Positions 47,499 to 58,200 of a stretch of DNA of 64,000 bases are shown piece by piece (the first letter of the stretch is position 1; each line of letters opens with the position of its first letter). Below the pieces are notes generated by a model. That model saw only the letters and a list, made by a program, of their open reading frames with translations. It was not told the DNA's origin and did no database searches. The DNA is from Persicobacter psychrovividus (GTDB lineage Bacteria > Bacteroidota > Bacteroidia > Cytophagales > Cyclobacteriaceae). Location: contig NZ_AP025293.1 of assembly GCF_036492425.1 (NCBI RefSeq), positions 434,001 to 498,000 of the forward strand, in the 5' to 3' direction. A program made the translations under genes and the position numbers.

Positions 47499-48470
47499 TT
47501 ACAGGGAATTTTCCTTCAGCCAGGCCAAGATTTCATCCTGCCGACAAAATGCCAGACCTGTTACGGTATCGGCGGCGCCATAATAAATCGCGATGCGTCC
47601 AGCATCATCCCGCAAAGCTGCACAGGGGAAAACCACATTCGGCACATCGCCCACACATTCGTAGTTTGTTTGCGGCGATAAAAGGTAGGGTTGCGACCGC
47701 AGCAGTACCTTCCAGGGTTGCTCCAAATCCAACAATGCCACCCCCATAGCATACACATAGCCATTGCACGAGCGGAGTACGCCATGGTAAAAAAGCAACC
47801 AGCCTTCTGCTGTTTCAATTGGTGCAGGCCCAGCACCAATTTTCAGGCATTGCCATGCAGAATCCTCAAAGGCGGCGGGGCCCATTACATGCCGATGCTC
47901 CCCCCAGTATTTCAGGTCGGGACTCTGACTCAAGAATATATCCCCAAAAGGGGTGTGCCCGGTATCGGAAGGCCTGCTGAGCATCAGGAATTTCCCATTG
48001 ATCTTTTTCGGAAACAGCACCCCGTTCCTGTTATAAGGCAAAAAGGCATTTTCGCACTGGTGAAAAGTTTTAAAATCAAAAGTATAGGCCAGGCCAATCG
48101 TTGGGCCATGGTAGCCATTGCACCACTGTACATAATACCGGTCTTCGATATAGACCACCCGTGGATCGTAGGCATATTCTGAATGCACAAATTCAGCATC
48201 GCCAAGCAAAAACTGGATTGGCTCAGGGTTAATTTCCCAGTCAATCCCATTTTTACTGAATCCCGCATGAATCCGCATCTGCCTGCTGGTATTATCACAA
48301 CGAAAGACCCCTGCAAATCCGCTTTCAAAAGGAACCACAGCACTGTTGAAAATACTGTTGGAATTGGGCAATGAGTCCCGCTTGATCACGGGGTTGTGGC
48401 GGTATCGCCATATGGGTGCTTGGGAGTCCGCAGGGCGTTCTTCCCAGGGAATATTGACTTGATTTTTCAT
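47499..48470 (-). CDS. GH130 beta-mannoside phosphorylase
   Basis: A 323-aa five-bladed propeller enzyme. GH130_2-type features include [17 protein letters not shown] at the start, [20 protein letters not shown] (about 38-57), the [15 protein letters not shown] strand and [18 protein letters not shown]. These resemble the Bacteroides beta-1,4-mannosyl-N-acetylglucosamine phosphorylases that take apart the N-glycan core. It should use phosphate to release mannose 1-phosphate in the cytosol. The symporter gene is 44 bp upstream on the same strand, so uptake and phosphorolysis are paired. Linkage specificity is inferred. Confidence 0.88.
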   Translation of the reverse strand: MKNQVNIPWEERPADSQAPIWRYRHNPVIKRDSLPNSNSIFNSAVVPFESGFAGVFRCDNTSRQMRIHAGFSKNGIDWEINPEPIQFLLGDAEFVHSEYAYDPRVVYIEDRYYVQWCNGYHGPTIGLAYTFDFKTFHQCENAFLPYNRNGVLFPKKINGKFLMLSRPSDTGHTPFGDIFLSQSPDLKYWGEHRHVMGPAAFEDSAWQCLKIGAGPAPIETAEGWLLFYHGVLRSCNGYVYAMGVALLDLEQPWKVLLRSQPYLLSPQTNYECVGDVPNVVFPCAALRDDAGRIAIYYGAADTVTGLAFCRQDEILAWLKENSL

Positions 48471-48514
48471 TGTTTTGAAATTTTATAGTGAAAGGAACGG
48501 CAGAGAAAAGCAGC

Positions 48515-50428
48515 CTACTGATCGGTCATGGCGGTTGCTTCCATCCCCTGGGCTTTTGCCACTTGTTCCTGTTGCATCAATTGTTGAGTGGTGGCTAAAT
48601 CGGCAGGATAATCTTCGAGTTTATCCCACCACTTCACTTTCAGTATCCACATACTGACCACCATCAGTCCAATACTTACCGACATCAGCAAATAATCGCC
48701 AATGATCAGGTAAACAGGAATCAGGTGCAGTGAAAGTTGCCATATTATGCCCACAAGGCAGTTGAACAGGTCGAGCCTGAAATTGGTATTGGGCTTGAAA
48801 TCGGGGTTCGTTTGGCGCAAAGCCGCTTCAACAGGCCGCCAAAAACCCCAGGGCCGAACCGAAGCGTAAAAGCTTTTCAGCACCTGCATGTCTTCAGGAG
48901 GAGTTGCTAAAGAAACCCCGACAGAAAATAGCATGGATACCCCAAAAATTAGCGGAAAGCTGATCAGTACTGAAGCCGACGGCATTAAAAGGGGAATCGC
49001 CACTGCGGTAACCAGGCCAGAGATCATTCCCCAAAAATAACCCTGAGCGTTGAATCGCCACCAGATCCATTTGAGCAAATTGGCCGACGTATAGCCGCCG
49101 AACAAAGCACCGACAATCCACTTGAGCACACTGTCGATAGAACTGACAAATAAACCAAAGAAAATTCCCACCAATACAATCGCAAACGAGGCCAGGTAAC
49201 TCATCCTGATCAGGCGTTTGTCGGAGGCCTGAGGATTGATGTATTTTCGGTATAAATCATTGACAATATAGGCCGGCCCCGCATTTACATTGGCGGCAAA
49301 AGTGGACATAAAAGCCGATATCAGTCCTGCCATAAACAGCCCCTTGAAGCCGACTGGAATATAAGCCCTGACCGCCATGGGCAGGATCAGTTCAAAATCC
49401 ACGGTATCACCCATATTCGCAAAATCAGCCTGAAGGAAAACAAGCGCAATGGCCGCCAGGCCGAAGATCATCAGATAACGGGGAATGAAAAGCACCAGCG
49501 AAACAATGCCACTCATTTTGGCCGCCTCCTTAGGGCTTCGGGTAGCCAAAATCCGCTGCATATCGTAACTTGGTGCTGGGCCCGCAACCGACACGAGGAA
49601 TCCTTTAAAGAGCATCATCATCAACAGCGCCCCGAAAACATCATAACCATCTTCTATAATTTTACTGTTAAGTGCCGGCAACCGCTCCGACCAGTCGAGG
49701 CCGAGGCTCCAGCCAAAATGCAAATCGGTCCAGCCTTCAGGAACGCTACTCAACAGCATTTCTGGCGACACCAAATACAGGGCAATGCAGCCCACTGCAA
49801 TACAGGCCACCGTCATGATCACAAACTGCAACAGCTCGGTCATCACCACCGAATACATTCCTCCTTTAATAACATACAGCGTCGTAAAACCCATCACGAT
49901 CATCGCATATACCTTCGCCGAGGTGACCATAAATCCCCCTACCTGAAAACTCAAATCCCAGGGCATAAAGGTAGCCGTAAACTTGCCGATACCTTCGAAG
50001 CCGTAAGTAATAAATCCTACCACCGCAATAATGGCAAAAATCACCACCACAATATGCGCCTGCGTGGTGCCTTTATGCTTTCCAAATCGGGTGGTGAGCC
50101 ATTCGGCACCAGTAAGCACGTTGGATCGGCGAAGCCATACGGCCAAAAAGATCATCAGGAATACCTGATTCCATACCGGCCAGAGCCAGGGAATCCAGAC
50201 GCTCTTCACCCCATATATAAAGGCGAGCGAAACCATCCACATGGTGCCCGTGATATCGAACATTCCCGAGGCATTGGAGACGCCTAGAATATACCAGGGG
50301 ATCGTTTTTCCGCCGAGGAAATAGCTGTCCAGGTTTTTTGATGCCCGCTTGGCAATGAAATAACCGATAAAGACGGTCAGTAAAAAATAACAGACAATGA
50401 TGCCTACATCCCACTGTGATAGTTCCAT
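48515..50428 (-). CDS. Sodium:solute symporter (SSS family), probable glycan-fragment importer
   Basis: 637 aa from the ATG at 50428 (MELSQWDVGIIVCYF). It has about 14 membrane helices and the SSS signature region YFLGGKTIPWYILGVSNASG near the N-terminus. The sequence continues with GPAPSYDMQRILATRSPKEA and AGLISAFMSTFAANVNAGPAY, seen in sugar-type SSS carriers. It sits directly before the GH130 gene and probably imports the mannose-containing disaccharide that GH130 cleaves. The alternative start 10 codons upstream adds a basic stretch and is less likely. Confidence 0.88.
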   Translation of the reverse strand: MELSQWDVGIIVCYFLLTVFIGYFIAKRASKNLDSYFLGGKTIPWYILGVSNASGMFDITGTMWMVSLAFIYGVKSVWIPWLWPVWNQVFLMIFLAVWLRRSNVLTGAEWLTTRFGKHKGTTQAHIVVVIFAIIAVVGFITYGFEGIGKFTATFMPWDLSFQVGGFMVTSAKVYAMIVMGFTTLYVIKGGMYSVVMTELLQFVIMTVACIAVGCIALYLVSPEMLLSSVPEGWTDLHFGWSLGLDWSERLPALNSKIIEDGYDVFGALLMMMLFKGFLVSVAGPAPSYDMQRILATRSPKEAAKMSGIVSLVLFIPRYLMIFGLAAIALVFLQADFANMGDTVDFELILPMAVRAYIPVGFKGLFMAGLISAFMSTFAANVNAGPAYIVNDLYRKYINPQASDKRLIRMSYLASFAIVLVGIFFGLFVSSIDSVLKWIVGALFGGYTSANLLKWIWWRFNAQGYFWGMISGLVTAVAIPLLMPSASVLISFPLIFGVSMLFSVGVSLATPPEDMQVLKSFYASVRPWGFWRPVEAALRQTNPDFKPNTNFRLDLFNCLVGIIWQLSLHLIPVYLIIGDYLLMSVSIGLMVVSMWILKVKWWDKLEDYPADLATTQQLMQQEQVAKAQGMEATAMTDQ

Positions 50429-50692
50429 AAAACTTGATTTAAAAAATTTGTACACCACCCAGCAATGGGCGCCTTACAAATCAAAGTCAGCGGAGATAAA
50501 AAGGGGGGTGTTTTTGAATTACAATCTAAATTACAGCGGAATTTGACGGCTGTTCTGTTTCCTTTTGGGTTGAAATTGGGAAGGGTGCTATCGGTCTGCA
50601 AAGGAGCTGCGGCGCGGTGGTTTCCCAAACGATCCATTACCCCCTTTGCAAGACCGCAAACTCCGCCTCAATTTCAAACTTCAGGGGTGCTG

Positions 50693-51287
50693 TTAGTTTA
50701 TGACAAATTCGGCATCGAACCAGTCGATATATTGCTGACATATCGTTTGGTCTTGAACTGGGCTGTCGAATATTTTTGTACCTATCGGTACGGACGTTGC
50801 ATGCAACGTCCCTACACACCATAAATCTCATTTTTGTGTGGAATAATTTCATATTTTCGACAGGCTAATCTTGAACTGACATCAGCAATTCAAAATTATA
50901 AATCAGCGAACGCCGACGAAAATTATGGGCACCCGTCCAGGCAGAACGTTCACCATTTTTCCTTTCGATAAAAATATTCTTATTGTGCAATACAGGAGAG
51001 CTGACCCATTTAACCTCAAAATGCGGATATTCCTCTTGCCAGTTACTCAGGTGGTCCACCCAGCTTTGGTCAATATTCTCCGAACGCAATGTTGGAGCCA
51101 TCACTTGCAGGCGCACGCCCCTGCGTAATAAATTTTCCATAGATGCCCTCAGGTCAGGACGGTCATCTTCCCATTTCGAGTTTGCAATCCGTACCCGATC
51201 GCCCTGTTCAAGCTGGTCGAAAATTTCAGCGCATACCGCAAAAGAATATGTAGGGGTTGCCATGCGGGCACTCCTACAGGCGGCCAA
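50693..51287 (-). pseudogene. Phospholipase D-like protein fragment, split by a MITE
   Basis: A 140-codon frame (50865-51287) reads as the last part of a PLD-superfamily protein: YSFAVCAEIFDQLEQGDRV, LHNKNIFIERKNGE with the HxK motif, and SAWTGAHNFRRRSLIYNFE. It stops at TAG provided by the end of a 109-bp insertion. Removing that insertion lets the frame run on as SVQD-QTICQQYIDWFDAEF to a TAA at 50693-50695. The 5' half is missing. The break lies at an imperfect palindrome near 51250-51277. The gene is dead on both sides. Confidence 0.7.
50759..50867. mobile_element. 109-bp MITE related to the 1495-bp IS
   Basis: The right end, read inward, is TAGCCTGTCGAAAATATG and the left end is TGGGCTGTCGAATATTTTTG, matching the ends of the IS at 17175-18669. 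Flanks GTCTTGAAC (50750-50758) and ATCTTGAAC (50868-50876) agree in 8 of 9 positions, the same duplication length as the full IS. Inside is a perfect palindrome, GGACGTTGCATGCAACGTCC (50792-50811). It is probably mobilised by the full element's transposase. Confidence 0.75.
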
Positions 51288-51430
51288 AGAGGATCAGTTG
51301 TTATTTGAAAACACTTTTGAATGCCTTGACAGTCCGCATTGGAAGGCTTCGGGTATGGCTATGCTTTTGGCTGCTGGGCTGCTGCAGGCATTGGCATATG
51401 GCAACTAAAATTCACTAAAAAAGGCACAAA
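51288..51430. other. Unassigned remnant next to the PLD fragment
   Basis: A plus-strand frame from about 51262 to 51408 (KEDQLLFENTFECLDSPHW, ending ALAYGN) looks like the tail of some protein gene, but I cannot name the family and no start is evident. It is probably a leftover from the rearrangement that truncated the PLD gene. Confidence 0.25.
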
Positions 51431-51460
51431 AAAAAGCCGTGCTTTTGGAGGCACGGCTTC
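51431..51460 (-). terminator. Intrinsic terminator of the TonB-dependent receptor gene
   Basis: Arms GCCGTGC (51436-51442) and GCACGGC (51451-51457). On the minus strand a long T run follows, 23 bp after the receptor stop codon. Confidence 0.85.
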
Positions 51461-51482
51461 AACATGATGTATCAAGGATTAA

Positions 51483-54400
51483 TTAGAAGATCCAACGCAG
51501 ACCTACTTGCGCTTGCCATTTCGACAGTAGCGACACGTCGTCGTTGAATGAATTTTGTGTTGCTGGGTTGAAGGTATAAGTTGCCGTATATTCCCCATCG
51601 GTAGTGGTAGCGTCTACACTTTCCACTGAAATTGGGTTCACATTGTATGGCAACTGACGAACGCCCCAGTTGGAGTTCAGCATGTTTCCGATATTCAGCA
51701 CATCCAAAGATAACTGAAGGGTATTTTTTCGGTCACCGATATTGAAGTTGAAATCCTGAAGGATTCTCAAGTCAAATTGTGCAAACCAAGGCAACATGGC
51801 GCCATTACGCTCTGCAAACTGACCACGACGGCTGCTCAGGTAATCGTCCTGCGCAATGAACTGATCGAGTGCCTGCCACTGCTCTGCTGCAGAAACACCA
51901 TTCATGTCCACCAAATTGATCTGGTCTGCTGAAGCAGGAACAAAGATCAAATCGTTGAAACGGATGTTATCGTTGTTGGCATCACCTGCATAAGTGTAAG
52001 AGTAACGGTTTCCTTTAGCCACTTCGCCAAACAAAGAAACTGAAGTTTTCCACTGGCCTCCACCATATACTTTACCATAATTAATCGAAGTAATGAAACG
52101 GTGACGCAAACCGTAGCGAGAGTGTGCAAACTGCGATTGGTTAGGATCACCGACCACAGGATTACGCTGGAAAGCATCCGCAGCAATCTCGGCAGGAATT
52201 GAAGTGTAATCTTTGGACTCCATGAAAGTATAAGCCGCCATCACGTTCAAACCAGAACGGAACGCTTTTTTTACTGTTCCCGTCAAAGAGTACTGATACC
52301 CTTCGTCCACATTTTCCAAAACAATTGCACCTGCATCAAGGAAGGGTTCAAAATTCTTGGCATTTGAATAAATATTGGCCTCATCGCCTTGGAATACTGG
52401 CTGACCATTGCCCTGCAATTTGCCCGTAGGCTTACGCATATTATAGTTGCGGTGAACCACTGCGTTCAAATCTTTCGAGTAAATACCTTCTACCGAAGCG
52501 AACCATCCACTACCAAAATCATGGTCATAGGCAATGTTTGTTTTCCATACCTGTGGGAAGTTGAAATCAGAAGCCGTAGCGTTCACCTGGAAAGTATAGC
52601 CCGGGTTGATGCTTGGGTTCGACGCCTGGTTACCCAACCATACGAATGGGATACGACCAGTAAACACACCCGATCCACCTCGCAATTGTTGTCTTTGGTC
52701 ATCATTAACATCCCAGTTGAAACCTACACGTGGCGACCACAACAGTTTAGCATCAGGGAATTTTGAAGGGTCAACCGTTACAGCCTCACCATTGGTATCT
52801 ACAAAGCCATCGAATTCAGCTACTTCCGCATCATAAGCAATTTCACTCATATAAATCGGCTTATCAACACGCAAACCTGCCGTCAATTTGAAATTGCTCG
52901 CCATTTGCCATTCATCCTGAATATAGAATGCCGCCTGCGCTACATCCACTTCTGCCATTTGGTAAGGCTTGGTAGCATTATTTGCTACATCTGCATCGTA
53001 ATCTACCTGTTCGTACTCACCTTTGATAGCATTGAAAGCACGGTCAGCAAGGAAATCTTCAACATTCAAGAAAGTATGACCTGGGTAATAGAACAAGTTG
53101 AATGAGTTGTTGAAGAAGAAAGCCTCAACATTCATACCTACTGTAACAGTGTGCTTGTCCAAGTACAAAGTGAAATCATCACGGAACTGGAAGATATCCT
53201 GATCCAACATGTTGTTGGTAGAGAACATCTCTGAACCAGCCGTCATTGAGATTTGCCCTGCATCATTCAAAATATCGATCACCGGATAAGGCTTTGACCA
53301 TGGATCACGGAAATCGCGGAATTTGGAATAACCGGCCTGCAGTTTATTGGAAGCGACGTTACCAAATCGGCTGTTCAGTTCTGCCATCCAAGAATCAATA
53401 TTGTTATTGATCGTATAAGATGAGCTTGAGAAAGGCAAACGGTAAGGCGTAGCACCTCGGCCGCCAATCGCCTCAGGGTGAGGTAAAATATCTTTCCATG
53501 CACGCAAGCTGTTGTATCTCAGCGAGAAGTTCTGATCATCATTGATGTTCCAGTCCAGCTTTGCCAACAGTTTTCTGTTTTCCTTCTGATGGTTATAGCC
53601 TTCAAATTCACCAGCATCATAATCCCATTCGTTCATCAGGTGATTTTTCACTGCTGAAGCCGCATCAAAATCCACACTTGTGATGTTGCCACCAACTTGC
53701 TCCCCTTCGCGACGGGCACGGAAACCGTGTGCCAGCTCTGTAGCTTGCTCAATTTCCCCATTGACAAAGAAGAACAGTTTATTTTTTACAATAGCTCCAC
53801 CCAATGAAACCCCTGCCTGATAGTTTTTATAATCAAGGTTCGGAATTTCTGTTCCTGAAACTTTGCTACCGATCATGTCCTGATTACGGCCAAACATATA
53901 AGCTGTACCGTGGAATTCGTTGGTTCCTGATTTGGTTACCGCATTTACACCAGCACCCGTGAAACCACCTTCACGAACATCAAATGGCGCCAAAGAAACC
54001 TGCACCTGCTCCAGTGCATCCAACGATACTGGCTGTGCGCCTGCCTGTCCACCAGGAGTTGCTACATCCAGACCAAAGGAGTTGTTAAACACTGATCCAT
54101 CAAGAGAGAAGTTATTGTACAGGTTGTTTCGTCCACCGAAAGAGTTCCCGTCAGACTGTGGTGTCAAACGTGTGAAATCTGCTGCCGAACGGCTGATCGT
54201 CGGCAAACCTTTTAATTGTTCGGAAGAAATTGAAGTGGCTGCCCCTGTGCGCTCACCATTGATGTCTGCATTGGCATTCGCTACAATCTCTACCCCTTCA
54301 AGGTTGACCGTAGATTCCGAAAGTGCAATGTTTAATTTCTGCGATTCCCCTAATTTGAGGAAGAGGTTGTCCACTTGTTGGGCATGATAACCGACAAAGG

Positions 54401-54653
54401 AAACCGATACCTGATAAGGCCCACCAACACGCATCCCGCGAATGGTAAACTGACCATCCACCAAGGTAGTGGTTCCGTACCTGGTTCCTGATGGTGTGTG
54501 AACAGCAATAACTGTTGCGCCAGGCAGGTTTTCTTTGGCCTGCGAAGAGATGACGCCAGTTAGCGCTGCTGTAGTGTTTTGCGCTGAAAGATTGCCAGTG
54601 AAAAACACAAAGCCCAGCAATAAAGCAACAAACGAGTAAAAGTTCTTGTGCAT
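51483..54653 (-). CDS. TonB-dependent receptor, Oar-like, with carboxypeptidase-regulatory-like domain
   Basis: A 1056-aa outer-membrane protein. Signal peptide MHKNFYSFVALLLG...LSAQN. A CarboxypepD_reg-like beta-sandwich (about 28-110, with SGTRYGTTTLVDGQFTIRG) precedes the plug (QLKGLPTISRSAADFTRL; GGRNNLYNNFSLDGS). A large 22-strand-type barrel ends VGLRWIF, with the C-terminal aromatic residue normal for Bam-dependent insertion. No SusD partner lies nearby, which places it with Oar-type rather than SusC-type receptors. The substrate is unknown; the glycan genes around it suggest a carbohydrate or a peptide. Confidence 0.9.
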   Translation of the reverse strand: MHKNFYSFVALLLGFVFFTGNLSAQNTTAALTGVISSQAKENLPGATVIAVHTPSGTRYGTTTLVDGQFTIRGMRVGGPYQVSVSFVGYHAQQVDNLFLKLGESQKLNIALSESTVNLEGVEIVANANADINGERTGAATSISSEQLKGLPTISRSAADFTRLTPQSDGNSFGGRNNLYNNFSLDGSVFNNSFGLDVATPGGQAGAQPVSLDALEQVQVSLAPFDVREGGFTGAGVNAVTKSGTNEFHGTAYMFGRNQDMIGSKVSGTEIPNLDYKNYQAGVSLGGAIVKNKLFFFVNGEIEQATELAHGFRARREGEQVGGNITSVDFDAASAVKNHLMNEWDYDAGEFEGYNHQKENRKLLAKLDWNINDDQNFSLRYNSLRAWKDILPHPEAIGGRGATPYRLPFSSSSYTINNNIDSWMAELNSRFGNVASNKLQAGYSKFRDFRDPWSKPYPVIDILNDAGQISMTAGSEMFSTNNMLDQDIFQFRDDFTLYLDKHTVTVGMNVEAFFFNNSFNLFYYPGHTFLNVEDFLADRAFNAIKGEYEQVDYDADVANNATKPYQMAEVDVAQAAFYIQDEWQMASNFKLTAGLRVDKPIYMSEIAYDAEVAEFDGFVDTNGEAVTVDPSKFPDAKLLWSPRVGFNWDVNDDQRQQLRGGSGVFTGRIPFVWLGNQASNPSINPGYTFQVNATASDFNFPQVWKTNIAYDHDFGSGWFASVEGIYSKDLNAVVHRNYNMRKPTGKLQGNGQPVFQGDEANIYSNAKNFEPFLDAGAIVLENVDEGYQYSLTGTVKKAFRSGLNVMAAYTFMESKDYTSIPAEIAADAFQRNPVVGDPNQSQFAHSRYGLRHRFITSINYGKVYGGGQWKTSVSLFGEVAKGNRYSYTYAGDANNDNIRFNDLIFVPASADQINLVDMNGVSAAEQWQALDQFIAQDDYLSSRRGQFAERNGAMLPWFAQFDLRILQDFNFNIGDRKNTLQLSLDVLNIGNMLNSNWGVRQLPYNVNPISVESVDATTTDGEYTATYTFNPATQNSFNDDVSLLSKWQAQVGLRWIF

Positions 54654-55200
54654 TTTAGTTAAATGAAATTAATAATTCATTAAAATTTGATGCAAACCTA
54701 ACTGATTTGCAGCACGTTTTCAAACCCACCAAATCGTACAAAAACGGATAAGACACTCCTAATTATTGTAAAAGTACAATAAATATTTTCAACCCAAGCA
54801 CCGCCATTTTCGCCAAAAAAATGAAAAAACTGTTGGATCGCTACTCGAAACTCTATTTCATAAAAATGAAATCATGAACAGCGGCAAAAAACAAAAACGT
54901 CCCATTCCCCTTAATTTTTAACCCTATCGACATCAATAAAACCACAAAAATGGGAAACTTGGGTTAATAAAAAAACAGATTCCTGAAATCAACAGGTATT
55001 TACAACAGTCCTGTCCCCTTTTAAAAAAACCACTACCGTAGGAATGCCTTTCTTTCCTTTTTCCAATTATTACAGAACTCATCTTTTTTGTGTAAAAAAT
55101 TAAAAAACTTACATGACCTTCCATTCACTTTAATTGAAACAAAAATAATGCAATCACCAAGCCGCAATACCAATACTAATTCTGTTTTAATTCCTATTTA
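54654..55200. other. Upstream region of the TonB receptor gene, no gene seen
   Basis: About 550 AT-rich bp. It should contain the receptor promoter near 54660-54780. A 63-codon minus-strand frame at 54933-55124 has no coding character. Confidence 0.5.
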
Positions 55201-55250
55201 AAAAAAGACTGATGCCCGAGCCTATTTGCGTTTCGGGTCATCAGTCTTTT
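55201..55250. terminator. Strong bidirectional terminator after the GH74-like gene
   Basis: GACTGATGCCCGA (55207-55219) pairs with TCGGGTCATCAGTC (55233-55246), with one bulge. T runs occur on both sides when read in either direction. On the minus strand it closes the 55272-58886 gene. Confidence 0.85.
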
Positions 55251-55271
55251 CTTTGGGTTCAGTGGTTTAAT

Positions 55272-58200
55272 TTATTGCAATATCAGTGCAGACCATTGTC
55301 TGCTGTTGCCGATAAAATAGTGCCCTCTGGGCAAATCACTGACATCTATCGTCTGTAAGGAGCTGCTGATGTCGATCATTTTCAGCGGGCGACCTGTGGC
55401 ATCAATAATATGCAGCCGTTCCCCTTTCCGATGGGTGATCGTCAACAGCCCTGAGGCTGGATTGGGATAAACCTTCCCCTTCTCCTTAAAAGCATCGTTC
55501 ATCAATCTCAAATTTTCCATCAGCTCCACCTGCGAACTTTCTACCCATATCGATGCCCCAGCACTGTTTTTGGCTTTAATTCTGAAGGTGTATTTTCGGC
55601 CAATATTCAGCCCCGAAATACTCACAGCCTCATTGTCGGCGGCAGGTTTTGGCATATTGGCTCCCCGAAAGCTATCCCCTTCTTCCTGCGCCTGAACTTC
55701 GAAAAAAGCCTCATTATCGGAATTGTCCTGCCAGTGCAGCACCACACTGCTTTCCGATGTTACCTGCGCCCATACCTGGCATGGCGGATTGGGTTTATCG
55801 CCTCCACTTACCGCATCGCAGTCGCCATTGGTGTTTACATAAGCCTCCACATCAATCACGTCCGTAAAACCTCCGTCGGCAGTGGTTACCGTAATGGTGG
55901 TATTGCCCAGCCCACTTGCACGTACAAGTCCCTCGCTGCTGACCGTCGCCACCGCCTCATTTTGACTGCTGAAAATCACCGCCTGATTCGTTGCATTGGC
56001 AGGCAGCACGGCAAAGTCCAACAGCTGTTCCTCCTCCAAAGCAAGGCGCAAAGGCGCGGTACTGATCTGCACCCCAGTTACAGGAACTGTTGAGGGGTTG
56101 CCAGGACTTACCTCCACCCCTGAAATCAGTATTTTATCGATATAGGCCTTCGAAGCACCGCCGCCCCAGCGCTCAATAGTAATTTGGCTGAACTGTGAAG
56201 CATCAAAACTGCCCCCACTCAAAGGCACGCTCACTGTCCCCCACTGATTAGCGGGAAAGCTTTTATTGGTGTGGTTGATATTTCCGCCATCAGCACTTTG
56301 CAGCTTCACATTGAGGCCATTCATGCTGCCGCCAATGCCATAACCGCTCAGTTCCAGGGTTCCTCCTGTTGCTTTCAAAGGATCAAAACTGATCGTCAGG
56401 GCGTGGTCTGCGCCAGGTGCTACACTCTGATCGAGCCCCTGCACATACCTCGAGGCACTCCCTTCTGCCGCCTGCGCCGTGCTTGCCGACGATTCCACAT
56501 TCCCAAAAGACCCCCAGGCGAGTCCAGCAGTGGTAGCGGCATCGGTATAAATATTATAGATGATGTTTACAGGTGGCTGCAAACCGCCTTCATCAATTGG
56601 TGGCAGCGGATCCGCCGTTTGCCCATTGATTTTCCGCGCAAGCAAACCAGCACCCTGTGTGGCAAGGTAGAGTTTTCCGTTGATCAGTTTCATCTTCTTG
56701 GTGGTAGAATAATGCAGGTCGTCCGTCCAGCTGCTCCACTGCACGGAGCCGTCGGCCTGAACGATCCCCTTCATCACCCCATATCCCCAGCGCACATCTT
56801 CCCAAATCTGATAGGTTACATAAAGGGTATGACCATCGGCAAGCATATCGTTGGTCTGGATAATATGATGCGAGGGATCGTACCAGTCGGGTTGCTCAAG
56901 GTAATTGAACAAATCGGCATCCCAGAGCACGGCCGAAGCCTCGAAAGTGGTGGCTTCATCTTTGGCCAGCACAATCCCCTTGTACCGCTCATAAGTATAG
57001 GTGTATCGGTGCCCATCCCTGTTCACCACGGCCAGCCCGCCCCAGTGCATATTGTTGGTCTGCCCTGTGCTTCGGCTCATTTGTTGCCAGCTGTAGCTGC
57101 CATCACTGTTTCGGCTTCCTTTGTAGGTGCCTGAATTATCCTTATAGTACACTTTGTCGGTGTTCTCGGTATCGAAAGCGAAATCAGCCCCGAGGGAGGT
57201 TCCGCTGTGAATTTTCCTGAAATAAGGCGCACCAGTATTGATCAGCGAAACGATGTCGTCACACAGGTAAAGGCCAGTATGGGTAATGACATACAGCCGC
57301 TTATAGTCCTCGGGATCGGCATGAAATTGCCAAATTCTGTTTTTGGGCAATCCCTTTTTATCGGCTGCGCTGGTACCAAAAGCCAGCTTCTGCCAGTTGT
57401 GATTCGGCTGGTCAAGGTCGAGGGTTTTGTAAAGCAAATTCGAGTTGGCCGCAGGGTTCCCACCACCATAACCCGAGGCGGCATCCATGAGCACAATGGC
57501 AGGATCAGTAGGAATAATATGTACGCCGTGACCATCCTGCACGCCAAAGGTGGTGCGACTTTGCACCCACGAGCCGCCATTGTCCCAGCTTTCCAGTGCA
57601 AGATTATCAGCCTGCCCCTGAATAAGGTAATTGCCATGTCCCGCCATATCATAGGTAAAAGTAGAGGCCGTTCCTCGGGAGCGGTAAAAGTCAAGGCCGT
57701 TTTCCGTTTTCACATAACCTGTACTCACCACTCGCCAGCCCTCATTTCCCTTGGCCGCATCGCCTGTAAAGTAAGATTGCTGCGCCTGCGTGAATACCCC
57801 GCGTTCCACCTCGGGAAGGTTCCATGCCGCAGGAAAATAAGTCTTATTTCGGCAGTTGGCCACATAATAGTTCCAGCCGATGTCGTAGGGTACGGAGCTG
57901 TTGTTGCCGTTATGCGACATCACGACCTGAAAAACAGCCGAGGCACTCGCATGGGAAGACAAATCCACGGTGGCCTCAAAAAGCCCTTCATTTGGATTTT
58001 GATCCCGCTGACTCACCAACACATGGTAGGTGTCGTTCTGGGAATCCTGATACACCAGCGGCTCCCACATCTGGTGGCTATCCCAGCTGCCTTTGCCCAG
58101 ATCCTGCCATTGCCCATTGGCCAAATCCTGCACAAACAGGCGGGCAAATCCTCCTTTGCGGTATAAAGCAAACAGCCATTTGCCATCGGCGGAAATATCT

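Noticed and set aside
51483-54653. TonB receptor as SusC of a polysaccharide utilisation locus
   Set aside because: No SusD-like gene is adjacent, and the sequence has Oar-like rather than SusC-like features.
54933-55124. A 63-codon minus-strand frame upstream of the TonB receptor
   Set aside because: Low-complexity AT-rich region without a signal, family or neighbour support.
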